Assembly: GCA_012932865.1 (NCBI GenBank)
Contig: SAXG01000062.1
Location: 1 to 64,000 of the forward strand
Source of the DNA: Amylostereum areolatum
Taxonomy: Eukaryota > Basidiomycota > Agaricomycetes > Russulales > Stereaceae
Reading direction: 5' to 3'
DNA: 64,000 nucleotides
A program made the translations under genes and the position numbers. How positions within the stretch are numbered: the first letter of the stretch is position 1; each line of letters opens with the position of its first letter. The notes under the pieces were generated by a model. That model searched no databases. It saw only the letters and a program-made list of their open reading frames with translations, and had not been told where the DNA came from. Positions 42,197-52,783 of this stretch are shown piece by piece.

Positions 42197-43570
42197 CTAT
42201 GTGCTCAATGAAGATTGTTACGTTGTCGTTTAAACAGTGCATGATGTCATTGAGGTCGATATCAAGGTAAGGGTGACTGAACATATACGTTGTTTAACGA
42301 TGACCGACAACTGGTTCGGCATCTTCTCCGTTGAACATGGTTCACTATCTCTCTCTCTCTCTTTTTATTTATGACTATGTTGACGACTGTCGCAAGCAGA
42401 CCAGTATCTTTTCTGGACTATGGTCGCGAGAGAAGCATAGATAGAACAATAATTACGTCGTTCTCGTCGAAATGGGCTTTGAGGGAGGTGATTGCTGTCT
42501 AACGGATTTTGAGTAGACCTATGTGGGTACAACAGAGCTTGAGGCTTTCATCATCTTGTAAGAATACGCATGTCTGGGAAAACGGAGGGTGAGGAATACG
42601 GTGGTGAGCGGGGCTGCAAATAGAGAGAACGGTGAGACGGCCAAGGTCCCGTCATTTCACGCCTTTTTGGTCGTACTAGGTTTGTTCCAATCCGCTTAGC
42701 AGTCTTGCTTCTTCAGAGTTGAGTGTCTGGCAAGTTGAGCGCAACAAGTACAAAAAGCACGTCTCGAGGACCTACGTAGGTTTCACATTAGGTACAAGTC
42801 GGGAAACTGTGCTTCCGTTTTCGATGCGCACATTTTCCTGTCCTGCGTTCGGGCATTTGCGTTGCTCAGCCACCCACTTGAGGCAAGCCTCTCTGTAAAG
42901 GTCACCCATTCAGCCTCCCAAGACTCGAGTCTCGAATCTCTGACATGAGGCTAAATATCTTCGCATGCTTATGCTATAGCAATCGAGAGCCAGGGCTGTC
43001 ACAGGCATCTTGCTGGGACGACTCTTGCAGAGCTGGCCTTCTTTCTTTGGAGCGAGCAGACGTTCGGAAAGAATTGGATGTTGTTCCAACCTGATCAATG
43101 GATCGTGAGTCTAGGGGGTACGGGTGGCATCGACCTGCATCAGGATTCAATGCCGGACTGGTCAACAAGGTCGTAGTAGAGGACTACTGTGTAGTATGGT
43201 GGCGTCATCCCGAAATGGGGACTATGTCAGACTAGTCTGGCTGTTGGACTTATGGATCTGTCTTGGCCTGCCATTGGACTTACGATTCTGTCTCGAACTG
43301 CTAGTTATCTTCAGGCAATTGGACTTATGATTCTGTCTCGAACTGCCGGTCGTCGTCAGACCAGTCAACTCGTCGATTGTCAGGTGGCCGATGTCCAGAA
43401 GTGCAAGACGGCACAGTCTGCATGGACTGGTTAGCCGGTCAGACCAGTCTGCCAGTGGATGACGGGCATCCAAAATTGGGTGTCGCTCTGGTCAACCTGC
43501 TGGACTAGTCTGTGTGTTGGACCAGTCTATAGACGAGGGCGTATACTGTACCAGTATGCGACTCAGACCA
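42197..43570. other. Intergenic with simple and dispersed repeats
   Basis: A CT microsatellite lies at about 42347-42362. Between 43220 and 43575 the motif GACCAGTCT and the phrase GGACTTATGATTCTGTCTCG recur several times. No gene recognised. Confidence 0.4.
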
Positions 43571-43595
43571 GTCTGGTGCACAAAGTTTCTTAAAC

Positions 43596-44230
43596 TTGAT
43601 ACCTTGTACTCCCTACAAACCCAATGTCATCGTCCCTGAGCCTGTATACGTGTTCCCATGGTTCTATCCTGCACGCGGCACTGTTGATGATCCCGCTTAT
43701 CTGGCTCCCCGGGTGAGAGATCTTCGTTTTCGTGGACCCGACTCGTCGATTGATCGCTCTAGGTCACTCCCGAGCCCGTGGAATACAATGGTTATATGCA
43801 CCCCAACATTATTGGGCAATACCACCCGTACCCCATTCCACTTCACCAACCGCCGCCGCCGCGTCCCTACCCTCACGGCTACCCACCCCCTCTCTACCCC
43901 CATGCTCATGTTCCGTACCCTCAACCTCCTCCATTCATCCCCCCCTCCTACGGAAATCCGTTCCCGAACGAGCACTTCCCCGAGACCTTCGAGGCAAACA
44001 ATTCGACCAAGGCTGGGGAGCCAAGCTCCTCGACAGGCGGACACGTCCCCTCGGTCGCCAAAGGGAAACGCGCCGCCGCTTTTAATGCCTACCGTCGTCC
44101 GCGACCAGGACGCCTCTTGAAAGGCGCTGAGGATGTCACCATGATCCCCGTGGACGACGGGTACATCATGCTGATCTACGTCCGCGATAGTGGAGCCGAG
44201 TCCCAGGACGAGATGCACCAGACCGTTTGA
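43596..44230 (+). CDS. Pro/Tyr-rich hypothetical protein, 5' end unresolved
   Basis: Coding sequence is recognisable from about 43596 (PYKPNVIVPEPVYVFPWFYP), spliced over a 50-nt intron at 43713-43762 to VTPEPVEYNGYMHPNIIG. A Pro/Tyr/His-rich low-complexity region follows (HQPPPPRPYPHGYPPPLYPH), then a Lys/Arg segment and an ordered-looking tail (DVTMIPVDDGYIMLIYVRD) ending at 44230. No ATG is found in frame upstream, so at least one 5' exon is missing from my reading. Such Pro/Tyr-rich regions occur in RNA-binding or scaffold proteins, but no domain is identifiable. The young LTR element inserted 290 bp downstream. Confidence 0.45.
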
Positions 44231-44519
44231 GGATGAGTATCAGCAGATGTTCTGTTCACGAAGTGCTCCCAACGGTCAATCCATGATTCGAAGTTACCTT
44301 TTCCAAATCACCGTCTGTCTTCCCCTCATGCTTTCCTTGCTTGCTTTCGCCGCTTCTCGATGCTCTGTACGTTGTTCGCTGTCTTGTAACTGTACCATGC
44401 CCCGTCTCGTTGTGTTGTTTCACTTTTTTTTTGCCCTGGTAATCCCCTCCTTCCCCTCTTTGTATGCTGTGTGTCATTCCCGCCGAGCTGTCCCTGTAAA
44501 TTGAAATTTAATTTTGTTG

Positions 44520-44524
44520 TTATG
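44520..44524. repeat. Target site duplication, left (TTATG)
   Basis: Identical to 47326-47330 on the other side of the LTR element. A 5-bp duplication is typical of Ty3/gypsy integrases. Confidence 0.9.
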
Positions 44525-45006
44525 TGTCAGCAACGGTCTACCTGCGGTGCAGGTTCAGGACGTCGCGACGAGGTACAAGGCGAGGAGAGACGAGGATAGG
44601 ACGAGGTATGAACTAGGTAAAATGAAGGTGTGGATCTACCCCTACAGCACTTAGGGAGGATCCCCCAGGTAGCCGGAGAATAGAAAAGGTCGAGATGACC
44701 CCTCCTCATAGATTAGTGAGCCCTTATATACATGAGGATAAGGACCCAAACAAGGACAAACGAGGCCGGAGTAGGAGTGGGTCAGGACGGACTACGAAGT
44801 GGGTACCACGGAGTACGAAGTGGGTCACAGCACGAGGCGAGGTAAGTATGACTCCAAGGTCTAGATCATGACCGAGGCAGCCGAGAAGACCGGTATGCCC
44901 GAAGGGCCGGATGCGATGCGAAGCGAGGCGAAGTCCGATGCGAGGTCCGATGGTAAACTATAGTGAAGTAAGGTCCGATGTATATAATTTGGAGGCGTTC
45001 ATGACA
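44525..45006 (-). repeat. LTR (3' LTR in sense orientation)
   Basis: 482 bp, plus-strand ends TGTCAGC...TCATGACA. I found no difference from 46844-47325. Confidence 0.95.
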
Positions 45007-45018
45007 TTACCCCCTTTT
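45007..45018 (-). promoter_or_regulatory. Polypurine tract
   Basis: The minus strand reads AAAAGGGGGTAA immediately before the LTR. It fixes the element's orientation. Confidence 0.8.
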
Positions 45019-45429
45019 CACATTCATTGTCCTCAATGACCAGCCAAAAAACATGAACGAATTAAGGCCGGTTCCAAAAACCGAAAAAAAAAAATGGGAC
45101 ATTTTTACCTAAAGGGTCTGGCGCTGGTATCGCGTCGCCTCGACGCTCGGCTGCGCTCTCGCTTTGGGCGAGGCTCTCTTCAGCACTTCGTCGGGGCTCG
45201 CTAGCCTACGATCGCCCTGCGACCCTTTACCCGAAGGTATCCCGAATACCGTGCGAGCTCTCTCCAAGAGCTCGCTCCATTTACTGCCTCTAGTACCTTC
45301 GACCAAAAACGACTTTGCGAAACTAGGTAGTTTCGGTAGCAAAGTCGCGCGACAGAAGTGAACGAAGTGAGCGTACAGAGCGTGTAAGCGTCCGGTGCGA
45401 AAAAAATTGCCCGAAGGCGAAACCGATGC

Positions 45430-46790
45430 GAAGAATGGCCAATTCGTCGGCTAGCGCTCCTCGTCTCAAGGATTCGAAGTGGCCAATTCGTCGGCCAGCG
45501 CTTGAACGATGATCAATATGCTTTTCAAGGCGAAGCGAACGCGGAGCGGCCTGAGTTTAATGTCTTCGGCGCGGACAGGAACGATGTGGCCTTTCGGCCC
45601 GAACGATGAGCGAGGGCTTCTAGCGAGGGAGGCGAAGCGGAACCAATAAAACGACTACGAGGCGGTGCGATGGTGTAATTGTCTTGGCCAATACTTTGAT
45701 CTGTGGGTCGCTTCCACATTAGGCCTAAGACCCCGAGGATACCGAGGCGATGCTTGAGTGTAATCTTTAGTTTATTTCCAGAGCCAGCCTGCTCAGGGTC
45801 ATTACGGACCCGACGGGGTAGCCAGTACGTCGGCAAGCGCTTCCTATAGGAATCCGATGCGGTGCTAGTTTAACGAAGGGGATAGCGAAGTCACATGGAA
45901 GGATACCCCTAAAGACCGGGGGGGACGGGATGCTCGTCACGTGTTTATCCTAACGACCTATTTCCTTGTCTTCAAGCGTCATTCCAGACGCACAAACTTT
46001 CCAAGATGTCCAGATATTATCCGGAACTTTCCCTATATGTCTGCCGTAGTTTAATGTGTCATTGCGGACCATGCCTTCTAGCATGGGGAGGCGAAGGGGA
46101 ACCAAGGGAATACAGAGCTTTTGTTAAGCCGTTACGATGGCGTGACGCATCTGTCGTCGACACAAAACGAGGCAATGGTAGTTTTCGGTCATTGCGGACC
46201 CTTAGTTTATGGTCATCGCGGACCTTTCTTTTCAATGCGAAGCGAAACGCAGGGTAAGTTTAAAACATTCTAGACCCGCTATGCGTGGTCTAGCCCGGTG
46301 GCGGTCATTCCAGGACCTGAACGTCGTAGTTTTCGGTCATTGCGGACCCGGTGACCATTTCGTCGGTCAGCGCTCCTATGAAAGGATCCGATGATGGCCT
46401 AACCCCGAAGGGCAGTGATCTCCATTCCAGCGGTGCGTCGGTGATACGGCGACTACCATAAGTTTATCGTCCTTGGCGTGGACGCGGGGTAGTTTAACGT
46501 CATCTCGGACGTGACGATGCGAAGCGAAGTACAGTAGTCCGAGGCGAAGCATTCGGCAGTTGACCAATCCCCGAAGGGAAAGGCATCAAGGCCCAGGCGC
46601 TGGGAATTACCAGCTAACCTGTTATAGACCCCTACAGCGCAGGCATAAGGCCACAGTGCTGCAACAGTTCCGATTAAGGCATTAGGGCATAGGGCCCGTG
46701 CCAACTCGATGTACAGTGCGAGAGTTCGACTTAGATCCGAGGGTGACCAGTACGTCGGTCGGCGCTCCCCAAAGGGATATGGCAATGCAA
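45430..46790. repeat. Two interspersed short repeat families inside the LTR element
   Basis: Family 1, five copies: GGCCAATTCGTCGGCTAGCG and variants at about 45434, 45479, 45818, 46349 and 46748. Family 2, about six or seven copies: the imperfect palindrome GGTCATTGCGGACC and variants at about 45797, 46058, 46188, 46210, 46298 and 46336. Both are absent from the LTRs. Their function is unknown; RNA stem-loops are plausible. Confidence 0.7.
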
Positions 46791-46831
46791 ACGTAAAGTA
46801 CGACGAAGCGACGCGGTGAACGATGAGGAGG

Positions 46832-46842
46832 ATCTCGACCTT
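46832..46842 (-). promoter_or_regulatory. Self-priming primer-binding site
   Basis: The sense strand AAGGTCGAGAT, one base inside the 5' LTR edge, is the exact complement of ATCTCGACCTT within the LTR (sense 47015 to 47005), which is where transcription should begin. This matches the self-priming scheme known from Tf1 and sushi-type elements. No tRNA-end match (TGG...) is seen. Confidence 0.7.
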
Positions 46843-46843
46843 A

Positions 46844-47325
46844 TGTCAGCAACGGTCTACCTGCGGTGCAGGTTCAGGACGTCGCGACGAGGTACAAGGC
46901 GAGGAGAGACGAGGATAGGACGAGGTATGAACTAGGTAAAATGAAGGTGTGGATCTACCCCTACAGCACTTAGGGAGGATCCCCCAGGTAGCCGGAGAAT
47001 AGAAAAGGTCGAGATGACCCCTCCTCATAGATTAGTGAGCCCTTATATACATGAGGATAAGGACCCAAACAAGGACAAACGAGGCCGGAGTAGGAGTGGG
47101 TCAGGACGGACTACGAAGTGGGTACCACGGAGTACGAAGTGGGTCACAGCACGAGGCGAGGTAAGTATGACTCCAAGGTCTAGATCATGACCGAGGCAGC
47201 CGAGAAGACCGGTATGCCCGAAGGGCCGGATGCGATGCGAAGCGAGGCGAAGTCCGATGCGAGGTCCGATGGTAAACTATAGTGAAGTAAGGTCCGATGT
47301 ATATAATTTGGAGGCGTTCATGACA
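46844..47325 (-). repeat. LTR (5' LTR in sense orientation)
   Basis: 482 bp. The minus-strand promoter box TATATAAGG lies at 47049-47041, 34 nt upstream of the predicted RNA start at about 47015. Confidence 0.95.
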
Positions 47326-47330
47326 TTATG
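47326..47330. repeat. Target site duplication, right (TTATG)
   Basis: Matches 44520-44524. Confidence 0.9.
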
Positions 47331-47908
47331 TAAAATACACCGTTCGGGATTTAAAGAATCACTTCGAGGAGAAGACCTTCAAGCTTCAAGTTTCGACTTC
47401 ATCGAATGAATACACGCGGTCAGGTGACCCGAACTTTGGTCATTGGTTGGACCCACAGGATCTCGAGCAACGGATCTAGATAACGCCACCCCCTTAGCTG
47501 CGCCTCGACGTACGTGCCCCTTTCGCCAGATGATGACCACTCAAAGAGCGACCTATGAGAGCACCTGTCGGAAAAACAGGGTGGGCTCAGTACCACGCCA
47601 CGGTCGAGGAGTCAAAGAGCGGCTCCCACCGTTCTCCGTTCCTTATTCCTTCGAGGGCTTAACGTGTAAGGCGGCACATCCGTATCCCTGAACCTGGATC
47701 AAGAGGAAATCGGAACAGGAACTCACGAGCGGCCACAGGGTTTACGGGCGGGCGCCGGGGCCTAAGCCAAAGGTCCTAGCAGTCACCGTGCAACCCGGGG
47801 AACACCTTGAACGAAGGAAAACGATCACCGTGTACATTGAACCATGACTATCGTACATCCACTCCGAAGCCCCAGAAAAAAGACCACACGATACCCGCGT
47901 ACCCCAGC
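47331..47908. other. Intergenic, downstream of the carboxypeptidase gene
   Basis: No gene recognised. It would include the 3' UTR of the minus-strand gene ending at 47909. Confidence 0.4.
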
Positions 47909-50027
47909 CTAGAAGAAAGGTCTGTTCTCGACCCAGCGTTCCACGAACTCCTTCACGAGCGCCGGCTGGTCGCTAACCACCTGCTCGCAATCCTCAGCCC
48001 GTATCCATGCGAAGAGAGAGGAAAGAAAACGCACGAAGTGACCCGCCCCGTCGTAGACCGCATAGGTCATGTTTCCCGCGCCCTCGCCCACGACACGCAA
48101 CGTCGCAGGCGCCGTGGTCGAGTTGGAGCCTTCTGGCCAAGGGACGTCGGGTGCGGCGACGAAGGCTTCTTGGAAGGGTGTACGGAGGAGCTTGAGCTGG
48201 AGATGCGGACGTCTCATGAGCGATCATCAAGAGAGACGAAGGCGAAACGAGAACGCACGAAAGAGAGGACGCCGGGCCAGGCAACGTTCGCGTCCTTGCC
48301 GCCGATATGATCTATTTGTCCAACATGTGAGCTCGAAGGCTGCGGCCACCGTAGGAGAGAGATTCACGGAAGAGACGGATCCCATCCTTGAGAAGGGGCT
48401 CATAGAGCCTATGATGCTGGTGCCATCTATCCGACGACCTCATCAACAAGCTGCCCGAAGGAAGGAGCAAAGAACGTACTGGTCGCCGTCCGCGTGGAAC
48501 TCCCTGGTCACCCTCGATGCTATGGCCTCGAACTTCAGCCGAGACGGAATGCCGAGCACCTCCTTCGTCCTCGCGTCGTTCATGAACTCGGGCACCCACG
48601 CGAACGCGGGGAAGCAGTTCTTGATCTTGTCGTCGCCGTCTGCCACGCACTATCGTACAAAACCACGTCAGAACATAAGCCTCGACCCAAAAGGATAGAA
48701 GGAACGGACATTTCGTCGGACGTCCTCGAGGAGCACGCCGTGGGTATCGCCCGCGTTGAGCTTGTAACAGAGCGCTCCGGCCGCGAGCCGGTTCTCGAGC
48801 GACGGCCGGTCGAACGCGAGCTGGGTCGCTTCGAGACATGTCGGGAGAAGGGCGTACATCTTCGCGCATGTGGTGGCGTTGTAGATGTGCGTGATAGCAC
48901 ATCGGTAGTGGAGGTCCCAGCGGAAGTACGACATCGGGTCCTGGTCGTGATATAGCGTCAACTGTAAGTCGGGAAAGAAGAGGAAGGACGCGTACGGTGA
49001 AAGGGTTGCTGAGCATGAGCGACTCCAGGTTGATGGGGATGGCACCCGCGGGGCCTTCGCCGCGTGCGATGGCGAGGTTGTTGGTGTGGATGACCGACGC
49101 GATGTTGGGTACGTAGATACCCCCATATGACCCACCGGAGATCACGAACTGATTCCTGCTTTCCGTCAGCATGTCGTCCTCGAGCGCACAGGATATCGTA
49201 CTTGGCCAAGTGCGGGAAAAGTTGGAAGAACTTTTGAAGGAAGTCGTAGACGTCGTGCGCCGCCGAGACGCTGTTGTTGACGTGCTTTCCGTAAGAGTAA
49301 CCCACGCCGATGGGCTGTCGTATAAGCGCCCGTCAGCGTCTAGAAAACAGGCAAGGCAGCAGAAACACGCACATGGTCAATAGCCAGGAGATTGAAGCGT
49401 TCCGTCCAACAGTTCGGGTTGGGTATCGTGCCGTTCTCCTTCACGACGCAGGGAGACTGCCCGGACAGTGGGTTCAACATCCCAGTCGTTCCCGGACCGC
49501 CTCCCATCGTCAGTCTAAAAGCGCCGTCAAGCCTCGCCGCCTGCACGCGTTGCTCATAAAATAACTCACATCAACGGGGCATTTTCCGCGTCGGCCTCCG
49601 CTTCGAAATACCTGCATGCGCCAGGTCCAAAATTAGAACGACGAAGCTGGGCGAAAGGACGGGAAACGCACCAGAAGAAGGACCTCCGCGGCGTCCGCTC
49701 CGTATCACCCTCCAATCCGATAAAGCCTGCGTGTTGGGGCGTGGGCCCCGTTACACCTACGCACAGGTCGTCCATTCGCGATATTTGGGAGAAGAAAGGT
49801 CCTGATTGCAACTTCGCGAGAGGAAGGGACGATGCGGTGTGGTTGGCATGGAACAACCTTCCGCATATGTGGAAGCTCATCGTGAACAGAACGGCGAGGG
49901 GACCAAAAGCGAGACATATCGGCCATGTCGGGCGACGCCAACGTGAGCTTGAAGACGAGGTGGATATCGGGTAGGGGAGCTCCTTGCGAGGACGATAGCC
50001 TTGGGACTTGTCCGAAGCCTTGTCCAT
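47909..50027 (-). CDS. Serine carboxypeptidase (peptidase family S10), copy A
   Basis: Multi-exon gene starting MDKASDKSQGY at 50027. Exon 1 has a basic Ser-rich tail and a hydrophobic helix (PICLAFGPLAVLFTMSF) that fits a type II signal anchor, then QHAGFIGLEGD. A GT-AG intron (from 49671) leads to YFEAEADAENAP, then GGGPGTTGML, VGYSYGKHVNNSVSAAHDVY, the nucleophile region VISGGSYGGIYVPN (about 49130; GGSYGG instead of the usual GESYGG), HIGGKDANVAWPG holding the catalytic Asp (about 48300), and YAVYDGAGHFV holding the catalytic His (about 48050). It ends ERWVENRPFF. All three catalytic residues are present. Likely an acidic exo-peptidase of the vacuole or secretory route. A paralogue lies at 55705-57834. 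Confidence 0.85.
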
Positions 50028-50660
50028 GTTCGAGGACGGACACTCCACGACGTTGTGCGAGAGGGCGCGGGGGAGATGGGAGATGGATAAAGCGCCTGCT
50101 CGTCGGGGCCCATCTTATATATGATTGCGATGTGATCTTGGCGCCATATCTTGAGACAACATTCAGTTGCCGTGTTGACCACGTTGGGTGCGGCGTGAGA
50201 TGACCACTGGTTATGTATATTGTTGGCACCGCCGTCAGTATCTCCGAAGCGCCCGAGCAAGATGTAGTCGCCGTTCAGCGGCTTGGCAGCGCCGCGTCGG
50301 CAAAAGCTGCGCACAAGTGGGCTACGGATGGCGAGCAGTCGTCGAAGACGAGCATGGCGGGCGGTTGTAGGGAGACAAAAAAGTCCTGCCACGGGGCAGT
50401 CAGTCGCGGGTGGGAGATAATCATAGCGTCTTGGTCCGTCGTGCGCCGCGGCGACGGGATGTTGTGGTCAATCGTCAATGACGCCGACGACGCCGACGAC
50501 GACGACGACGACGCGACGGAAGTTGCCGGATTTGCCTCATGCTTCCCGGGCTTTGCCGGGTCCTCCTCCAAGTCACTTCACGGTGTTCACCTCGCCAACG
50601 ACTCCGACGAGAATCGCAATCCACATAGCCTTCCATTATCCATAGCCCACGAACTCACAG
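50028..50660. promoter_or_regulatory. Divergent intergenic region with GAC/GCC microsatellite
   Basis: Between carboxypeptidase A (-) and the F-box gene (+). A GACGCC/GACGAC run is at 50480-50516. A minus-strand frame of 98 codons (50571-50275) is open but unlike any known protein. Confidence 0.35.
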
Positions 50661-52443
50661 ATGAAAAAATTAGCTACCATGCTTCGTCGCCTCAAGCGTC
50701 AACGGGAGCCCAAGGTCAAAGTCAAACCCTTCCGAGTTAGGTGTGTAGAGATTCTGTACTTTTCCGTCGCGTTAAAACTCGCGGCCGCATCAGCTTCGAA
50801 CGGTTGGACGACGATATTCTCTTTCTTATCTTCTCAGAGGTCTACGAGACCGCGCCGTTCCTTAAGCACGCCCTCTCGCTAGTCTCCCGACGATGCAGAT
50901 CTCTGTATCTTCCATTGCTCTTGCGTTGTGTGCTCGTGGACCGTAGCGAGATTCAGGGATGCTTTCAATACCCAGACGAAGCTTTCCACATTCCAATCAG
51001 CATATGTACGTACATACAGTTCGTCTCCCACTTTCTCACACGTCGGACCTTCGTTGAACTCTTCCCAGGATCCTGATCATCCGAGGCCCCATGCCGAGAG
51101 ACAAGGGCGAATTAAATTTCGACGGTCTGTCTCGTGCCTTGCCTGCCATGTCTATCCTACACACCATCCGATTGCATCGCATAAGGCCTGCAATTATGTG
51201 GAAGTTGCTCTCCGTATTGTCCGCCGCCCGACCCCTTCGCTCTTTGGACATCCTCGTTTTGCAGTGGCGAAACGCAGATCATACATTGACGGACACGGTT
51301 ATCCCAAATTTCCGTCCCCCAGAGCAATTCACGTACTTTCTCGGAGAATGGTGTGAGTATCTAGGAACAAGCAGGACGTATGGGAGGTGGCTCGGAAGGA
51401 TACGTTGGTGCTCGCCCCCCTGGTGACACGGATAGGCCCTTCTCTTCGAGCCCTCCATCTCCAATCGGAATCGGCTCCCTACACCACAATGGCCTCTTTG
51501 AGTTGGCCTCACCTCCGCGAATTCTCTCTAGTGGGGAGATTTCCCATGTCCGACAACAAATCGATCATCCTTTCTCTCCTCGCCGTCATGCCGAATCTTC
51601 GTATTCTGACCCTGAAGCAGTCTCGGACCAAGGGAAACGAGCGCAAGGTCGTGGTTCCGGAACACGCCACGCTCCCCTCGCGAGGCATTCTCCGACATCT
51701 TCAGGAGCTCACTCACTTTGACGTACCCCAACAGCGACGACGCGATATTCGAACACATTCCACACAACCTCCGTCGCCTCTCGCTGCGCGACTGGATGCG
51801 TCACTACTGCTTTCATGATCCTATCATGTCTCCTCGAAGCTGGGGCATGCGGTCACCGATCCCGTCGTCGAGCGGTTTGCTCGAGATCCTGCGCCGGCTT
51901 CGGTTGCCCCAGCTGGAGGAGCTCGAGATCGTATACAAGGCGAGCGATGACGATAGACCCCTATTCGAACATATAGCCGCCGCGTACCCGCTCCTCAATA
52001 GCCTTGAAATTCATCGGTATCGGAGCGAAAGCTCGGGACCTCCTACGGTTGTGAGTGCTCGTGATGCATCGGTGGCCATGGTCGTAAACCTGACGCGCTC
52101 TTTTCAGTATACGTTTCAACCGCTGTCGGCGCTTCGCCACCTGCAGAAAGTTCGCGCATACTTCAACCCCGTCAATAAATTTCACCCGTACGGCGTGCCC
52201 GAGATATTCATCCCGACTGCCTTCCGCGCAGAGTTGGATGGATACCTCCGCATGCTCGCACTGGTACTTCGTCCTCAGCCGCGCACCATTGGTCTTTTGG
52301 TCCGGAAAGAAGTGGAAAATCAGTGGTGTACGTGGAATGTCGACTACAAGCCGACTGGGGACTTTTCCGTCAGCTTTATCAAGGATTCGAACGAGGGGTA
52401 CACAACGATGTTCTCGTGCGTACTTTTTCATTTTTTTGAATGA
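50661..52443 (+). CDS. F-box/LRR-type protein
   Basis: Start MKKLATMLRRLKRQ at 50661 (a second ATG at 50679), then introns 50741-50793 and 51006-51068. The F-box reads SFERLDDDILFLIFSEVYE...LSLVSRRCRSLYLPLLLR. It is followed by leucine-rich segments: ALPAMSILHTIRLHRIRP, LVTRIGPSLRALHLQSES, LPQLEELEIVYKASDDDRPL and YPLLNSLEIHRYRS. A further intron is needed near 51350-51380 but its ends are unclear, and the frame must change once near 51718 (before TYPNSDDAIFEHI), which looks like a small indel. SCF ubiquitin-ligase adaptors of this design are strongly expanded in agaricomycetes. The break may mean a recent pseudogene or a sequence error. Confidence 0.6.
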
Positions 52444-52783
52444 ACATTGAACGTATGCTTATATACTTGCCGCACTCAGGGATGGTCTTCCTCCTCCTAT
52501 CACATATCGTCGATTACCCTAAGAGCGATATGGTGTAGATTTCATCAAGTAACCTGAAGGTTCGATAAATGTTGGAAATACTTACGATATGTTACTTGGT
52601 TCGCCTCCACGGCAGCCTGTTCTTCATTGTACCGACTTTATCACTTACGATCCTTACTGCACATGATCCTACAGTTACTTACCACGTAGCTTTCCGGGCC
52701 GTCACTTGATATTGAAACTTAAGCAACGCGGTTGTGGCCCGCCCTGATTTTCAACAAGTTCATCCCACAACAGCCACTTCGAA
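52444..52783. promoter_or_regulatory. Spacer between F-box and deaminase genes
   Basis: No coding sequence. It would hold the 3' UTR of the F-box gene and the promoter of the next. Confidence 0.3.

Larger units (their letters stand above)
44525..47325 (-). mobile_element. Non-autonomous LTR retrotransposon (2.8 kb), recent insertion
   Basis: Two 482-bp LTRs, indistinguishable where compared, bound an 1,837-bp interior with no protein-coding capacity; TTATG flanks both sides. The sense strand is minus: the polypurine tract AAAAGGGGGTAA abuts the left LTR and the primer-binding site abuts the right LTR. LTR termini (TGTCAT...GCTGACA) and the polypurine junction match the chromoviruses in this window, so a chromovirus probably supplies the proteins. 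The interior carries two families of short degenerate repeats that may be structural or packaging signals. Confidence 0.9.

Noticed and set aside
45109..46785. Short ORFs inside the LTR element
   Set aside because: All are short, overlap on both strands, and none resembles Gag, Pol or other retrotransposon proteins.
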